Positions 1-5,767 of a DNA stretch of 23,759 nt are shown in pieces. The stretch lies in assembly GCA_041736625.1 (NCBI GenBank), contig JBGSTG010000017.1, forward strand, positions 1 through 23,759, written 5' to 3'. Positions within the stretch are counted from its first letter, which is position 1, and each line of letters begins with the position of its first letter. The notes under the pieces were generated by a model, which saw nothing but the letters and a program-made list of their open reading frames with translations, had not been told where the DNA came from and made no database searches. The DNA comes from M3007 sp041736625. GTDB taxonomy: Bacteria; Bacteroidota; Bacteroidia; Chitinophagales; Saprospiraceae. The position numbers and the translations under genes are program-made.

Positions 1-87
1 GATATGACTTATTTGTTGGCCCGCAGCGATCAAGGGGCCGAAGTACTGGTTGGCCAGTATCTGCGGGAACGTGGGCTCGTGCGTTAA
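1..87 (+). CDS. 3' end of an unidentified gene (28 C-terminal residues)
   Basis: Frame 1 is open from the window edge to a TAA at 85-87. It gives a 28-residue C-terminus starting DMTYLLARSDQG and ending LRERGLVR. The start lies outside the window and the fragment is too short to assign a family. It converges on the lipoprotein gene that ends at 244. The gap between them holds the hexamer repeat. The frame could be chance, but a normal-looking soluble C-terminus followed at once by an intergenic repeat makes a real gene end likely. Confidence 0.5.
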   Translation, partial: DMTYLLARSDQGAEVLVGQYLRERGLVR

Positions 88-93
88 GTTCCC

Positions 94-201
94 GTGGGCG
101 TGGGCGTGGGCGTGGGCGTGGGTGTGGCCGTGGGCGTGGGCGTTGGCGTGGCCGTGGGCGTTGGCGTGGCCGTGGGCGTAGCCACGCCCACGCCAACGGC
201 C
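94..201. repeat. GTGGGC hexamer tandem array with inverted tail
   Basis: Positions 94-177 parse into 14 consecutive hexamers. GTGGGC dominates, with variants GTGGGT, GTGGCC and GTTGGC. The last units repeat as an 18-bp super-unit (GTTGGC-GTGGCC-GTGGGC). At 181-200 the sequence inverts (GCCACGCCCACGCCAACGGC) and pairs imperfectly with 151-170 around a 10-nt loop. The first units have GGG runs separated by 3 nt, a canonical G-quadruplex pattern on the + strand. The tract lies between two convergent gene ends, so a role in transcript termination or stability is possible but inferred. Open frames across it encode only (VG)n or (PT)n and are not genes. Confidence 0.85.
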
Positions 202-243
202 GCCACCACCGCCACCAGCAGTTTATTTAAAGGCAATCGTGTT

Positions 244-1863
244 TTATTCCTGAAAAGCCATAAAAAGCGCAACGACACCCGTGTTGGGCGACAAAGGGTC
301 GCGTAACGTTGTAGTATAAGAGGGGTTGCAATAATTGAGGCCGGCATCGCCCAGCAAAACGTCTTTTTCACCGACATATTCGTATGAAATGGTAGTGGAT
401 TTGGTCACGGAAGCCGAAAATTCAAATGCACCCGTATTGGGTGTGCCGTTCATCAGGCCCAACGAAACCTTGGTAGAAGCCGAGCGGCTGGTTGATATGG
501 TATTGGTTTGTTTGACCGTCACTTCATCGTGTTCGGACATGCTAACCAATATGGAGTTGCCGTAATGGTTGCCGTCCCACTGGTTGGTTCCGGCCTGGTC
601 GAGAAAGCGGACGATGAAATTGGAAGCGAATATGTCTTCGGGAATTCGAACGGTTTTGGGTACTAAAAACAGCCGGAGGTTTCCCAGTCGCCAGACGGCA
701 AGGCTGCCGGGCGGTGGATTTTGTGCATTTCCAAAAACGGTGTGGAAGGCGGTGGTGGCCGTGAAGCCCACCTGCTTCGTCCAGGTATTGGACGGGCACG
801 GGCTCGAAGCTGAGGGGTCACCACACATTTGGGCCGTTAAAAATCTGAAAACCAGCAGAAAAAAATCTTCGCCACCCGGTTGATTATTGACGATGCCAAA
901 GCCGGACCCATTGGTAAATTCAAAACCGTCAATGTAGTTATACTCGTCCAGGCAATCCCTGTCACACACTTTTACGCAGGTTGAAGGAGGGGGAGAAGCG
1001 GGTAATGGGGGCGCGCAAACCGAAAAGGCCAGCGTCTGCGCTTCCAACACCGGGAACAACACATAACCGCCCACCGCTGGAAGCGCCCGGCCTCCAAAAG
1101 CGCCGGGATTTGCCATGAGTTGTGCGTGCCACTGCGTGCAATTGTTCCCTGTGAACCACGCTTCCAGGGAAGTACCGTTCCACAATCGAGGCGCTTGTTG
1201 CGCGATCAGTAAAGTATGTTCGCTTTCCTTGACCTGCAGGGGAAAATGTTCGAAGGGCGTGGAAAGATTGCGGGAGGTATGCCACTGCTGACTTATGCCA
1301 TATCCAAACCAACGGTCAAAACCATTTATGCTCGTATATGCCTTTGATAAACAAGGCCATACGCCAATAGAAGTGCCCTCAGCCGCCAGGTTTATATCAG
1401 GGTTGGCCAAAATTGCCCCCACCCAATCCGGGAAATCCAACACCATATTGGGTAGGATACTGGAGGCGTTTTGCAGGACGGACGCCCAGGCTCCCTCCGC
1501 CTCGTTGCTGCTGTTTATGGATTGCAACAAACGATCCTCAAAACGCTGCCCATTGAAAAGTTGCCTATCTTTCAAATCCAGGTAAAATGCCTCCTTTGAT
1601 TCGTTGGATTCTGTCAGGATATGCGACAGTAAAAAGGACGTGAATTGATGATCGTTCAGGTTTCTCGCAATCAGCTTGGCAAGTATTGCCTTCAACAGGT
1701 CCTGGTCTTCGAGCTGGGACAGGTTGTAGTCGTCGGAGGTGTTGGATACCATTGACCCCCCGCCTGCGTCAGGCGTTTCCGGGAAGAAGGGCCATTCTTT
1801 TGACTCGCGCCCACACGAAACCAACAGCAACAGCAAGGCAAAAACAAAAAGAAAAGTTCTCAT
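244..1863 (-). CDS. Orphan secreted lipoprotein, 539 aa, unknown function
   Basis: I do not recognise this family. The N-terminus is a clear lipoprotein signal: Arg2, a hydrophobic run at residues 4-15, and lipobox LVSC with Cys17, followed by Gly rather than Asp. Residues about 20-50 are a low-complexity Gly/Ser/Asp linker. Residues 50-150 look helical (LLKAILAKLIARNLN). The rest looks beta-rich. Cysteines cluster at C283, C296, C300, C304, C347 and C356, including CVKVCDRDC, which could be disulfides outside the cytoplasm. Trp and aromatic residues are frequent at 170-250. The C-terminus (about 445-500) is Ser/Thr-rich strands (ISTSRSASTKVSLGL). There is no T9SS sorting domain, so the lipid anchor is the likely membrane attachment. 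No promoter box was recognised upstream of ATG 1863. It is transcribed in the same direction as tatD but separated by a REP element. Confidence 0.85.
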   Translation of the reverse strand: MRTFLFVFALLLLLVSCGRESKEWPFFPETPDAGGGSMVSNTSDDYNLSQLEDQDLLKAILAKLIARNLNDHQFTSFLLSHILTESNESKEAFYLDLKDRQLFNGQRFEDRLLQSINSSNEAEGAWASVLQNASSILPNMVLDFPDWVGAILANPDINLAAEGTSIGVWPCLSKAYTSINGFDRWFGYGISQQWHTSRNLSTPFEHFPLQVKESEHTLLIAQQAPRLWNGTSLEAWFTGNNCTQWHAQLMANPGAFGGRALPAVGGYVLFPVLEAQTLAFSVCAPPLPASPPPSTCVKVCDRDCLDEYNYIDGFEFTNGSGFGIVNNQPGGEDFFLLVFRFLTAQMCGDPSASSPCPSNTWTKQVGFTATTAFHTVFGNAQNPPPGSLAVWRLGNLRLFLVPKTVRIPEDIFASNFIVRFLDQAGTNQWDGNHYGNSILVSMSEHDEVTVKQTNTISTSRSASTKVSLGLMNGTPNTGAFEFSASVTKSTTISYEYVGEKDVLLGDAGLNYCNPSYTTTLRDPLSPNTGVVALFMAFQE

Positions 1864-2017
1864 ATTTAAAGGTTTTTGGAGTGAACATTCTGTGGAAGCA
1901 TAAGAATTGGTTGTAGAGGAGTACGATATACAAAGGTGAATTAATTTCCCATTCTATCAATCACTTCCATACAAAAAACCGGCCCCAAGAAACTTGATTA
2001 ACAACGATTTAACCACC

Positions 2018-2042
2018 ATTAGCCCACGGCTTCAGCCGTGGG
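2018..2042 (+). repeat. REP-like palindromic element, copy A
   Basis: ATTAG is followed by a perfect 8-4-8 palindrome at 2023-2042 (CCCACGGC-TTCA-GCCGTGGG). The same 25 bp occur, without mismatch, at 13666-13690 (reverse) and 13736-13760 (forward). A short 5' tag plus hairpin resembles REP sequences mobilised by RAYT (REP-associated tyrosine) transposases. No RAYT gene is in the window, so that link is inference. The element overlaps the 3' end of tatD and supplies its stop codon. Confidence 0.85.
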
Positions 2043-2820
2043 ATTCGCGAACCCCCGCCCCAAACATCCGAAGCGCATTCTCCGTAGTCCGTTCCGCCAC
2101 CACACCCAACGGCAGTTCGTACACCTCTGCCAGGCGAGCAGCCACCTCGCGGATAAAAGCGCTCTCATTGCGCTTGCCGCGGTGTGGTACCGGCGGCAGA
2201 TAAGGCGCGTCGGTCTCCAGCACAATGTGTTCGATGGGAATGTCCCGGACGACGTCGGCGACGCCGGATTTCGGGTACGTGAGCGTGCCGCCGATGCCCA
2301 GCATGAACCCGCAGTCGATCATCTCCCGTGCCTCCTCCGGGGTGCCCGAAAAACAGTGAAAAATACCGCGCAGGCGCCCGTCCTGACTGGCGCGCACCAT
2401 ATCCAGCGCCTCGCGGTTGGCTTCCCGGCTGTGGATGATTAATGGCCGGTCCAGGTCTTTCGCCCATTCAATGTGGCGCGCAAACGACCGTTGCTGGATG
2501 GCGAGGGTCGATTTGTCCCAGTACAGGTCAATACCTGTCTCACCGATGCCCGCCCAGGCGCGTTCTCCGAGCCATTTTTCGACGACCGACAGCGACTGCT
2601 CCCAGGTGTCGGGTTGCACCGACGACGGGTGCAGGCCCATCATGGCAAAGCAGTGTTCCGGAAATGCCGCTTCGAGGGCCAGCATGGGATCGATCGACGC
2701 CGGGTCGATGTTGGGCAGGTACATGCGGGTCACCCCTGCGGCGATGGCGCGCCCTACCATCTCGGGGCGGTCGTGGTCGAATTTATGGGAGTAGAGGTGG
2801 GCGTGGGTGTCGATGAGCAT
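2032..2820 (-). CDS. tatD: TatD-family metal-dependent hydrolase (deoxyribonuclease-like)
   Basis: A 262-residue TIM-barrel amidohydrolase of the TatD/YcfH family, cytoplasmic, with 3'-5' DNase or phosphodiesterase activity in characterised members. The metal-site residues are all present: H6 and H8 in the N-terminal THAHLY, E94 in GETGIDLY, H130 in IIHSRE, H155 in HCFSGT and D204 in ETDAPYLPP. Length matches the family (about 255-265). A longer frame starts at 2859, but its 13 extra residues (MCDPKAINCNCNN) are not family-like, so ATG 2820 directly before LIDTHAH is chosen. The last four codons (Glu-Ser-His-Gly) and the TGA lie in or beside REP copy A. The family normally ends just after the NALRMFG motif, so the REP has probably replaced or extended the native tail by about eight residues. 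Divergent from the MFS gene. Confidence 0.93.
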   Translation of the reverse strand: MLIDTHAHLYSHKFDHDRPEMVGRAIAAGVTRMYLPNIDPASIDPMLALEAAFPEHCFAMMGLHPSSVQPDTWEQSLSVVEKWLGERAWAGIGETGIDLYWDKSTLAIQQRSFARHIEWAKDLDRPLIIHSREANREALDMVRASQDGRLRGIFHCFSGTPEEAREMIDCGFMLGIGGTLTYPKSGVADVVRDIPIEHIVLETDAPYLPPVPHRGKRNESAFIREVAARLAEVYELPLGVVAERTTENALRMFGAGVRESHG

Positions 2821-2927
2821 GTTGTTGCAGTTGCAGTTGATGGCTTTCGGGTCGCACAAACCCGGGCATTATCGGGTACTTTTTACCGAATTGGGCAAAC
2901 AGCGCCGACGCTGACGGAAAAACCATG

Positions 2928-2935
2928 TACTTTTG
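2928..2935 (+). promoter_or_regulatory. Candidate -7 box for the MFS-DsrE operon
   Basis: TACTTTTG matches the Bacteroidota -7 consensus TAnnTTTG in the divergent tatD/MFS gap. It would give a leader of about 90 nt before ATG 3032. No TTG was seen at the expected -33 distance, so support is from the -7 box only. Confidence 0.35.
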
Positions 2936-3031
2936 ATACAGTCCGGTCCGTCGGGCAAAGGTAAACAACGGTTGCTGCCTGTCTGATGTTGGCGGACAAA
3001 GTTGGCGACTACTTATTGAACATCTATTTAT

Positions 3032-4279
3032 ATGCAGGTGCAGTCTGGACTGAAAGAGAACATCGGGCAGTTTCTGCTATTGGTGCTCGTCAACGCCTTT
3101 GTCGGCGGCATGGTAGGCATGGAGCGCAGCATTTTGCCCCAGATCGCCGAGGTGGAGTTCGGCCTGGCGGCCCGCGCGGCGGTGCTTTCGTTCATTGTGG
3201 CTTTCGGCACTGTTAAGGCGGTGGCCAACCTGTTCACCGGGACGATCGCCGGACGCTGGGGCCGGAAAAAGTTGTTGCTGCTCGGCTGGGTGCTGGGGTT
3301 GCCTGTGCCTTTCCTCCTGATGTACGCACCTTCGTGGGAATGGATTCTCGCGGCCAACATGCTGCTGGGCGCCAACCAGGGTTTTGCCTGGTCTGCCACG
3401 GTCGTAATGAAAATAGACCTGGTGGGTGAGCGCAACCGCGGGCTGGCGATGGGCCTGAACGAGTTTGCCGGTTACCTCGCCGTTGCAGCGGCGGCACTGG
3501 CCAGCGGGTGGGTAGCCGGTCGCTACGGGTTGCGGCCCTATCCTTTCTACCTGGGTGTTGTGTTGTCGGTTGCAGGGTTGCTGCTGAGCCTGATTTGGGT
3601 GAAAGACACGCACAGCCACGTGCAGGCAGAGGCGGTGACCAGCCGCACGCCCCGGTTGCAAAATGTGTTTGCCGACACCTCCTGGCGGCATCCGAACCTG
3701 GGCTCCGTAACCCTGACAGGTCTGGTTAACAACCTGAATGACGGCATGGTATGGGGGTTGCTGCCGTTGCTGCTGGTGCAAAAAGGATTTTCCCTGTCGC
3801 AGACGGGCGTACTGGCGGCCGTCTACCCGGCGGTTTGGGGGGCAGGGCAGGTGTTCACAGGCAGATTGTCCGACCGGGTGTGCAAAAAAGACCTGCTGTT
3901 CCTGGGCATGGCTTTGCAGGGCGTCGCTTTGGTAGGCATGGCGTGGATGAGCCGTTTTGAGCACTTTTTCCTGGCGCTCTCCCTGCTTGGAATCGGAACG
4001 GCGCTGGTGTACCCTACCTTTTTGGCGGCCATCGCTGAAGACACCCACCCGCTCGACCGGGCGAACAGCCTGGGTATTTTCCGGTTCTGGCGGGATTTGG
4101 GTTACGCCGTCGGCGCCCTTGTTTGCGGACTGCTCGCCGACCGGATCGGCATCCCGTACAGCATCGTTATTGTCGGAATTTTGACCGTACTGGCTGGCGG
4201 ACTGGCCTATGGACGGATGGCTTGCCCGAAAGAGGGGCGTAAGATATCCCTGACAACCGCTAAAACACGATTACCATGA
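3032..4279 (+). CDS. Major facilitator superfamily (MFS) transporter
   Basis: A 415-residue inner-membrane protein with about 12 predicted hydrophobic segments in two halves, the usual MFS size. The loop 2-3 signature is GRWGRKK at residues 74-80, after a Gly-rich segment (NAFVGGMVG). A degenerate second-half copy reads GRLSDRVCKKD at about 275-285. The central charged loop (about 195-225) contains KDTHSHVQAEA. Substrate cannot be read from sequence; the architecture suits drug/metabolite:H+ antiport. Start ATG 3032 is the first Met before the hydrophobic core. The stop overlaps the next gene's start (ATGA at 4276-4279), so it is translationally coupled to the DsrE-like protein. Confidence 0.9.
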   Translation: MQVQSGLKENIGQFLLLVLVNAFVGGMVGMERSILPQIAEVEFGLAARAAVLSFIVAFGTVKAVANLFTGTIAGRWGRKKLLLLGWVLGLPVPFLLMYAPSWEWILAANMLLGANQGFAWSATVVMKIDLVGERNRGLAMGLNEFAGYLAVAAAALASGWVAGRYGLRPYPFYLGVVLSVAGLLLSLIWVKDTHSHVQAEAVTSRTPRLQNVFADTSWRHPNLGSVTLTGLVNNLNDGMVWGLLPLLLVQKGFSLSQTGVLAAVYPAVWGAGQVFTGRLSDRVCKKDLLFLGMALQGVALVGMAWMSRFEHFFLALSLLGIGTALVYPTFLAAIAEDTHPLDRANSLGIFRFWRDLGYAVGALVCGLLADRIGIPYSIVIVGILTVLAGGLAYGRMACPKEGRKISLTTAKTRLP

Positions 4280-4629
4280 ACATCTTATTTATTGTCAACG
4301 ACGCGCCCTACGGCAGCGAAAAAATGTACAATGCCCTGCGGCTGGCGCACCAGATCACCAAAGATTCACCCGATACCGGCGTTCGGCTGTTCCTCATGGC
4401 CGACGCCGTCGCTGCCGCCTTGCCTGCCCAGAAAACACCGGACGGGTACTACAACATTTCCCGCATGCTCAAACTGCTGCTGAACAACCGCGCCGAAGTG
4501 AAATTGTGCGGCAGTTGCGTGGATGCCCGCGGTATGCGCGAACTGCCCCTCCTGGAAGGCGCAGCCATCAGCAACATGCAGGAGTTGGCGGCCTGGACCA
4601 TTACAAGTGACAGGGTGCTCGTTTTTTAA
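4276..4629 (+). CDS. DsrE/DsrF-like sulfur-relay family protein
   Basis: A 117-residue small cytoplasmic Rossmann-like protein of the DsrE/YchN type. The start MNILFIVNDAPYGSEK and the LKLCGSCVDARG block at about 76-86 (C78 and C81) are characteristic; one Cys at this position carries persulfide in sulfur-transfer members. TPDGYYNISRMLKLLL precedes it, as in YchN-like homologues. Full length for the family (about 110-120). It starts inside the stop of the MFS gene, so co-expression is expected. Whether the transporter handles a sulfur species is speculation. The 3' end lies close to the tRNA operon terminator on the opposite strand; no + strand terminator was seen. Confidence 0.85.
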   Translation: MNILFIVNDAPYGSEKMYNALRLAHQITKDSPDTGVRLFLMADAVAAALPAQKTPDGYYNISRMLKLLLNNRAEVKLCGSCVDARGMRELPLLEGAAISNMQELAAWTITSDRVLVF

Positions 4630-4632
4630 AAT

Positions 4633-4670
4633 AAAAAAAACGCAACAGAATGATTGCCATTCCATTGCGT
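4633..4670 (-). terminator. Intrinsic terminator of the tRNA-Thr/tRNA-Pro operon
   Basis: Arms 4640-4652 and 4658-4670 pair with a 5-nt loop, followed on the minus strand by T8 (down to 4633). Two of 13 positions differ from perfect complementarity. In minus-strand RNA both are G-U wobbles, giving an unbroken 13-bp stem, while in plus-strand RNA they would be C-A mismatches. The asymmetry and the T tract both assign it to the minus strand, just 7 nt past tRNA-Pro. Confidence 0.9.
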
Positions 4671-4676
4671 CTCAGG

Positions 4677-4750
4677 TCGGGATGACTGGATTCGAACCAG
4701 CGACCTCGTCGTCCCGAACGACGCGCGCTACCGGTCTGCGCTACATCCCG
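4677..4750 (-). tRNA. tRNA-Pro (anticodon CGG)
   Basis: Read on the minus strand this is a 74-nt cloverleaf. The acceptor is CGGGATG/CATCCCG (7 bp), the D arm GCGC/GCGC with a GG-containing loop, the anticodon stem CGTCG/CGACG with loop TTCGGGA (anticodon CGG, reads CCG), the variable loop AGGTC, and the T arm GCTGG-TTCGAAT-CCAGT. The discriminator is A at 4677. CCA is not encoded (next bases CCT). It is the second gene of the operon behind tRNA-Thr. Confidence 0.96.
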
Positions 4751-4896
4751 AATCCGGTGTGGGTGTGGGTGTGGGTGTGGGTGTGGGTGTGGGTGTGGTA
4801 CGCGTACTCATTTCACTGCTTGGTAGAGTCGCGTTCTCCTCGGTGGAATGAGGGCGAGTATCACACCCACACGCACACCCACACCCACACCGGATT
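4751..4896. repeat. tRNA spacer made of a 35-bp inverted repeat of GTGGGT hexamers
   Basis: Arms 4751-4785 and 4862-4896 are reverse complements with one mismatch in 35. They consist of (GTGTGG)n hexamers, each capped outside by AATCCGG/CCGGATT. The left array continues to 4799. The loop holds a smaller imperfect stem (4807-4817 with 4842-4852). The outer edges coincide with the tRNA boundaries: 4751 is next to nucleotide 1 of tRNA-Pro, and 4896 is the A of the CCA encoded after tRNA-Thr. The whole spacer would therefore fold as one long double-stranded hairpin in the precursor RNA. The + strand GGG runs at 3-nt spacing also fit a G-quadruplex pattern. Confidence 0.9.
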
Positions 4897-4898
4897 GG

Positions 4899-4970
4899 AG
4901 CCAGACAAGGGATTTGAACCCTCGACCTGCTGATTACGAATCAGCTGCTCTACCGCTGAGCTAATCTGGC
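4899..4970 (-). tRNA. tRNA-Thr (anticodon CGT)
   Basis: A 72-nt cloverleaf on the minus strand. The acceptor is GCCAGAT/GTCTGGC (last pair T-G), the D arm GCTC/GAGC, the anticodon stem GCTGA/TCAGC with loop TTCGTAA (anticodon CGT, reads ACG), the variable loop AGGTC, and the T arm GAGGG-TTCAAAT-CCCTT. The discriminator is T at 4899. CCA follows at 4898-4896, possibly by chance because the last A belongs to the inverted repeat. It is first in the operon, about 25 nt downstream of the inferred transcription start. Confidence 0.96.
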
Positions 4971-5001
4971 TTGAAAATTTTCCTCTTTTGGAAAGCGGAC
5001 G

Positions 5002-5033
5002 CAAAGATACGTCGCCGGACAGAAATTATGCAA
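5002..5033 (-). promoter_or_regulatory. Promoter of the tRNA-Thr/tRNA-Pro operon
   Basis: On the minus strand TTG (5033-5031) is followed, after 21 nt, by TATCTTTG (5009-5002). This fits the Bacteroidota -33/-7 pattern TTG-N(about 19-21)-TAnnTTTG. The inferred start is near 4995, leaving a short leader before tRNA-Thr at 4970. Confidence 0.75.
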
Positions 5034-5050
5034 GTTTTTGCCTGAAATTT

Positions 5051-5650
5051 CTACACGGATTTCGTCTTGATCCAGGTTTGGTAACCCGCACTGTCGGCTT
5101 CCGGTCGGTTTTTAGGCGTTACCCGCAGCGGTTCGCAGGGTCTGAGGGATTGGTAGCAGGCTTCCGGCAATTGCTGGTACAGGCGGGTGCCTTCGGTTTT
5201 CCAGACGATCATCTCGTCGCTCACTTCGCGGATGATTTTGCCGGGATTGCCCACGACCATGCTGCGGGGCGGAATTTTTTCGCCGGCTTTAAGGAAGCAC
5301 AAGGCGCCGATGATGCACTCGTCGCCGATCTCCACCTCGTCCATCAGCACGGCGTTCATACCCACCAGGCTGTTGCGGCCCACGGTGGCGCCGTGCACGA
5401 TGGCGCCGTGGCCGATGTGCGCTCCTTCGCGCAGGTACACCGTGATGCCCGGGAACATGTGCACCGTGCAGTTTTCCTGCACATTGCAGCCGTCTTCGAT
5501 GACGATGGCGCCCCAGTCGCCCCGAATGGCCGCTCCCGGGCCTATGTAAACATCTTTGCCGATGAACACCTGGCCTGTGACAACGGCCTGCGGATGCACA
5601 AAAGCACTTTCGTCCACCACCGGACGGTAACCGTTAAACGCGTAAAACAT
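5051..5650 (-). CDS. paaY: PaaY-like gamma-carbonic-anhydrase-fold protein
   Basis: A 199-residue left-handed beta-helix protein with hexapeptide repeats (for example VFIGKDVYIGPGAAIRG, AHIGHGAIVHGATVG) over about 20-140. The three zinc histidines of gamma-carbonic anhydrases fit H64 (CTVHMFPG), H81 and H86 (GHGAIVHG) with the 5-residue spacing expected for the last two. The C-terminal block (VWKTEGTRLYQQL...SLRPCEPLR, about 149-176) resembles PaaY rather than the shorter YrdA/CaiE proteins. PaaY is a thioesterase supporting phenylacetate catabolism in E. coli, but no paa genes are here, so the role may be a general thioesterase or carbonic anhydrase. Start ATG 5650 gives the usual N-terminus. 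Single gene, divergent from the FG-GAP protein. Confidence 0.85.
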   Translation of the reverse strand: MFYAFNGYRPVVDESAFVHPQAVVTGQVFIGKDVYIGPGAAIRGDWGAIVIEDGCNVQENCTVHMFPGITVYLREGAHIGHGAIVHGATVGRNSLVGMNAVLMDEVEIGDECIIGALCFLKAGEKIPPRSMVVGNPGKIIREVSDEMIVWKTEGTRLYQQLPEACYQSLRPCEPLRVTPKNRPEADSAGYQTWIKTKSV

Positions 5651-5722
5651 GGTTCATGCTCGGTTTTTATGTCAAAAAAAGACGGTTTCCCGGATGCGCT
5701 CCCGGGTACCGTGCAATTGTCC

Positions 5723-5730
5723 TATTTTTG
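5723..5730 (+). promoter_or_regulatory. Candidate -7 box for the FG-GAP protein gene
   Basis: TATTTTTG matches TAnnTTTG, 37 nt before ATG 5768, in the 117-bp divergent gap with the paaY-like gene. No TTG at the -33 distance was found, so it rests on one element. Confidence 0.45.
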
Positions 5731-5767
5731 GGGATCGGTATAACCCAGCTAAAGTACGCCTTCAGAC

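Noticed and set aside
94..306. Small (VG)n-rich or, on the other strand, (PT)n-rich peptide
   Set aside because: It is only translation of the hexamer repeat, which runs into the 3' end of the lipoprotein gene.
2821..2859. Longer TatD start at 2859
   Set aside because: The 13 added residues are Asn/Cys-rich and outside the family; the conserved THAHLY begins five residues into the 2820 start.
4754..4799. Telomere-like or centromere-like GTGGGT repeat
   Set aside because: It lies inside a tRNA operon and has an inverted partner; nothing indicates a chromosome end.
4523..4933. 136-codon frame with a (VW)n run
   Set aside because: It reads antisense through both tRNA genes and the hexamer spacer.
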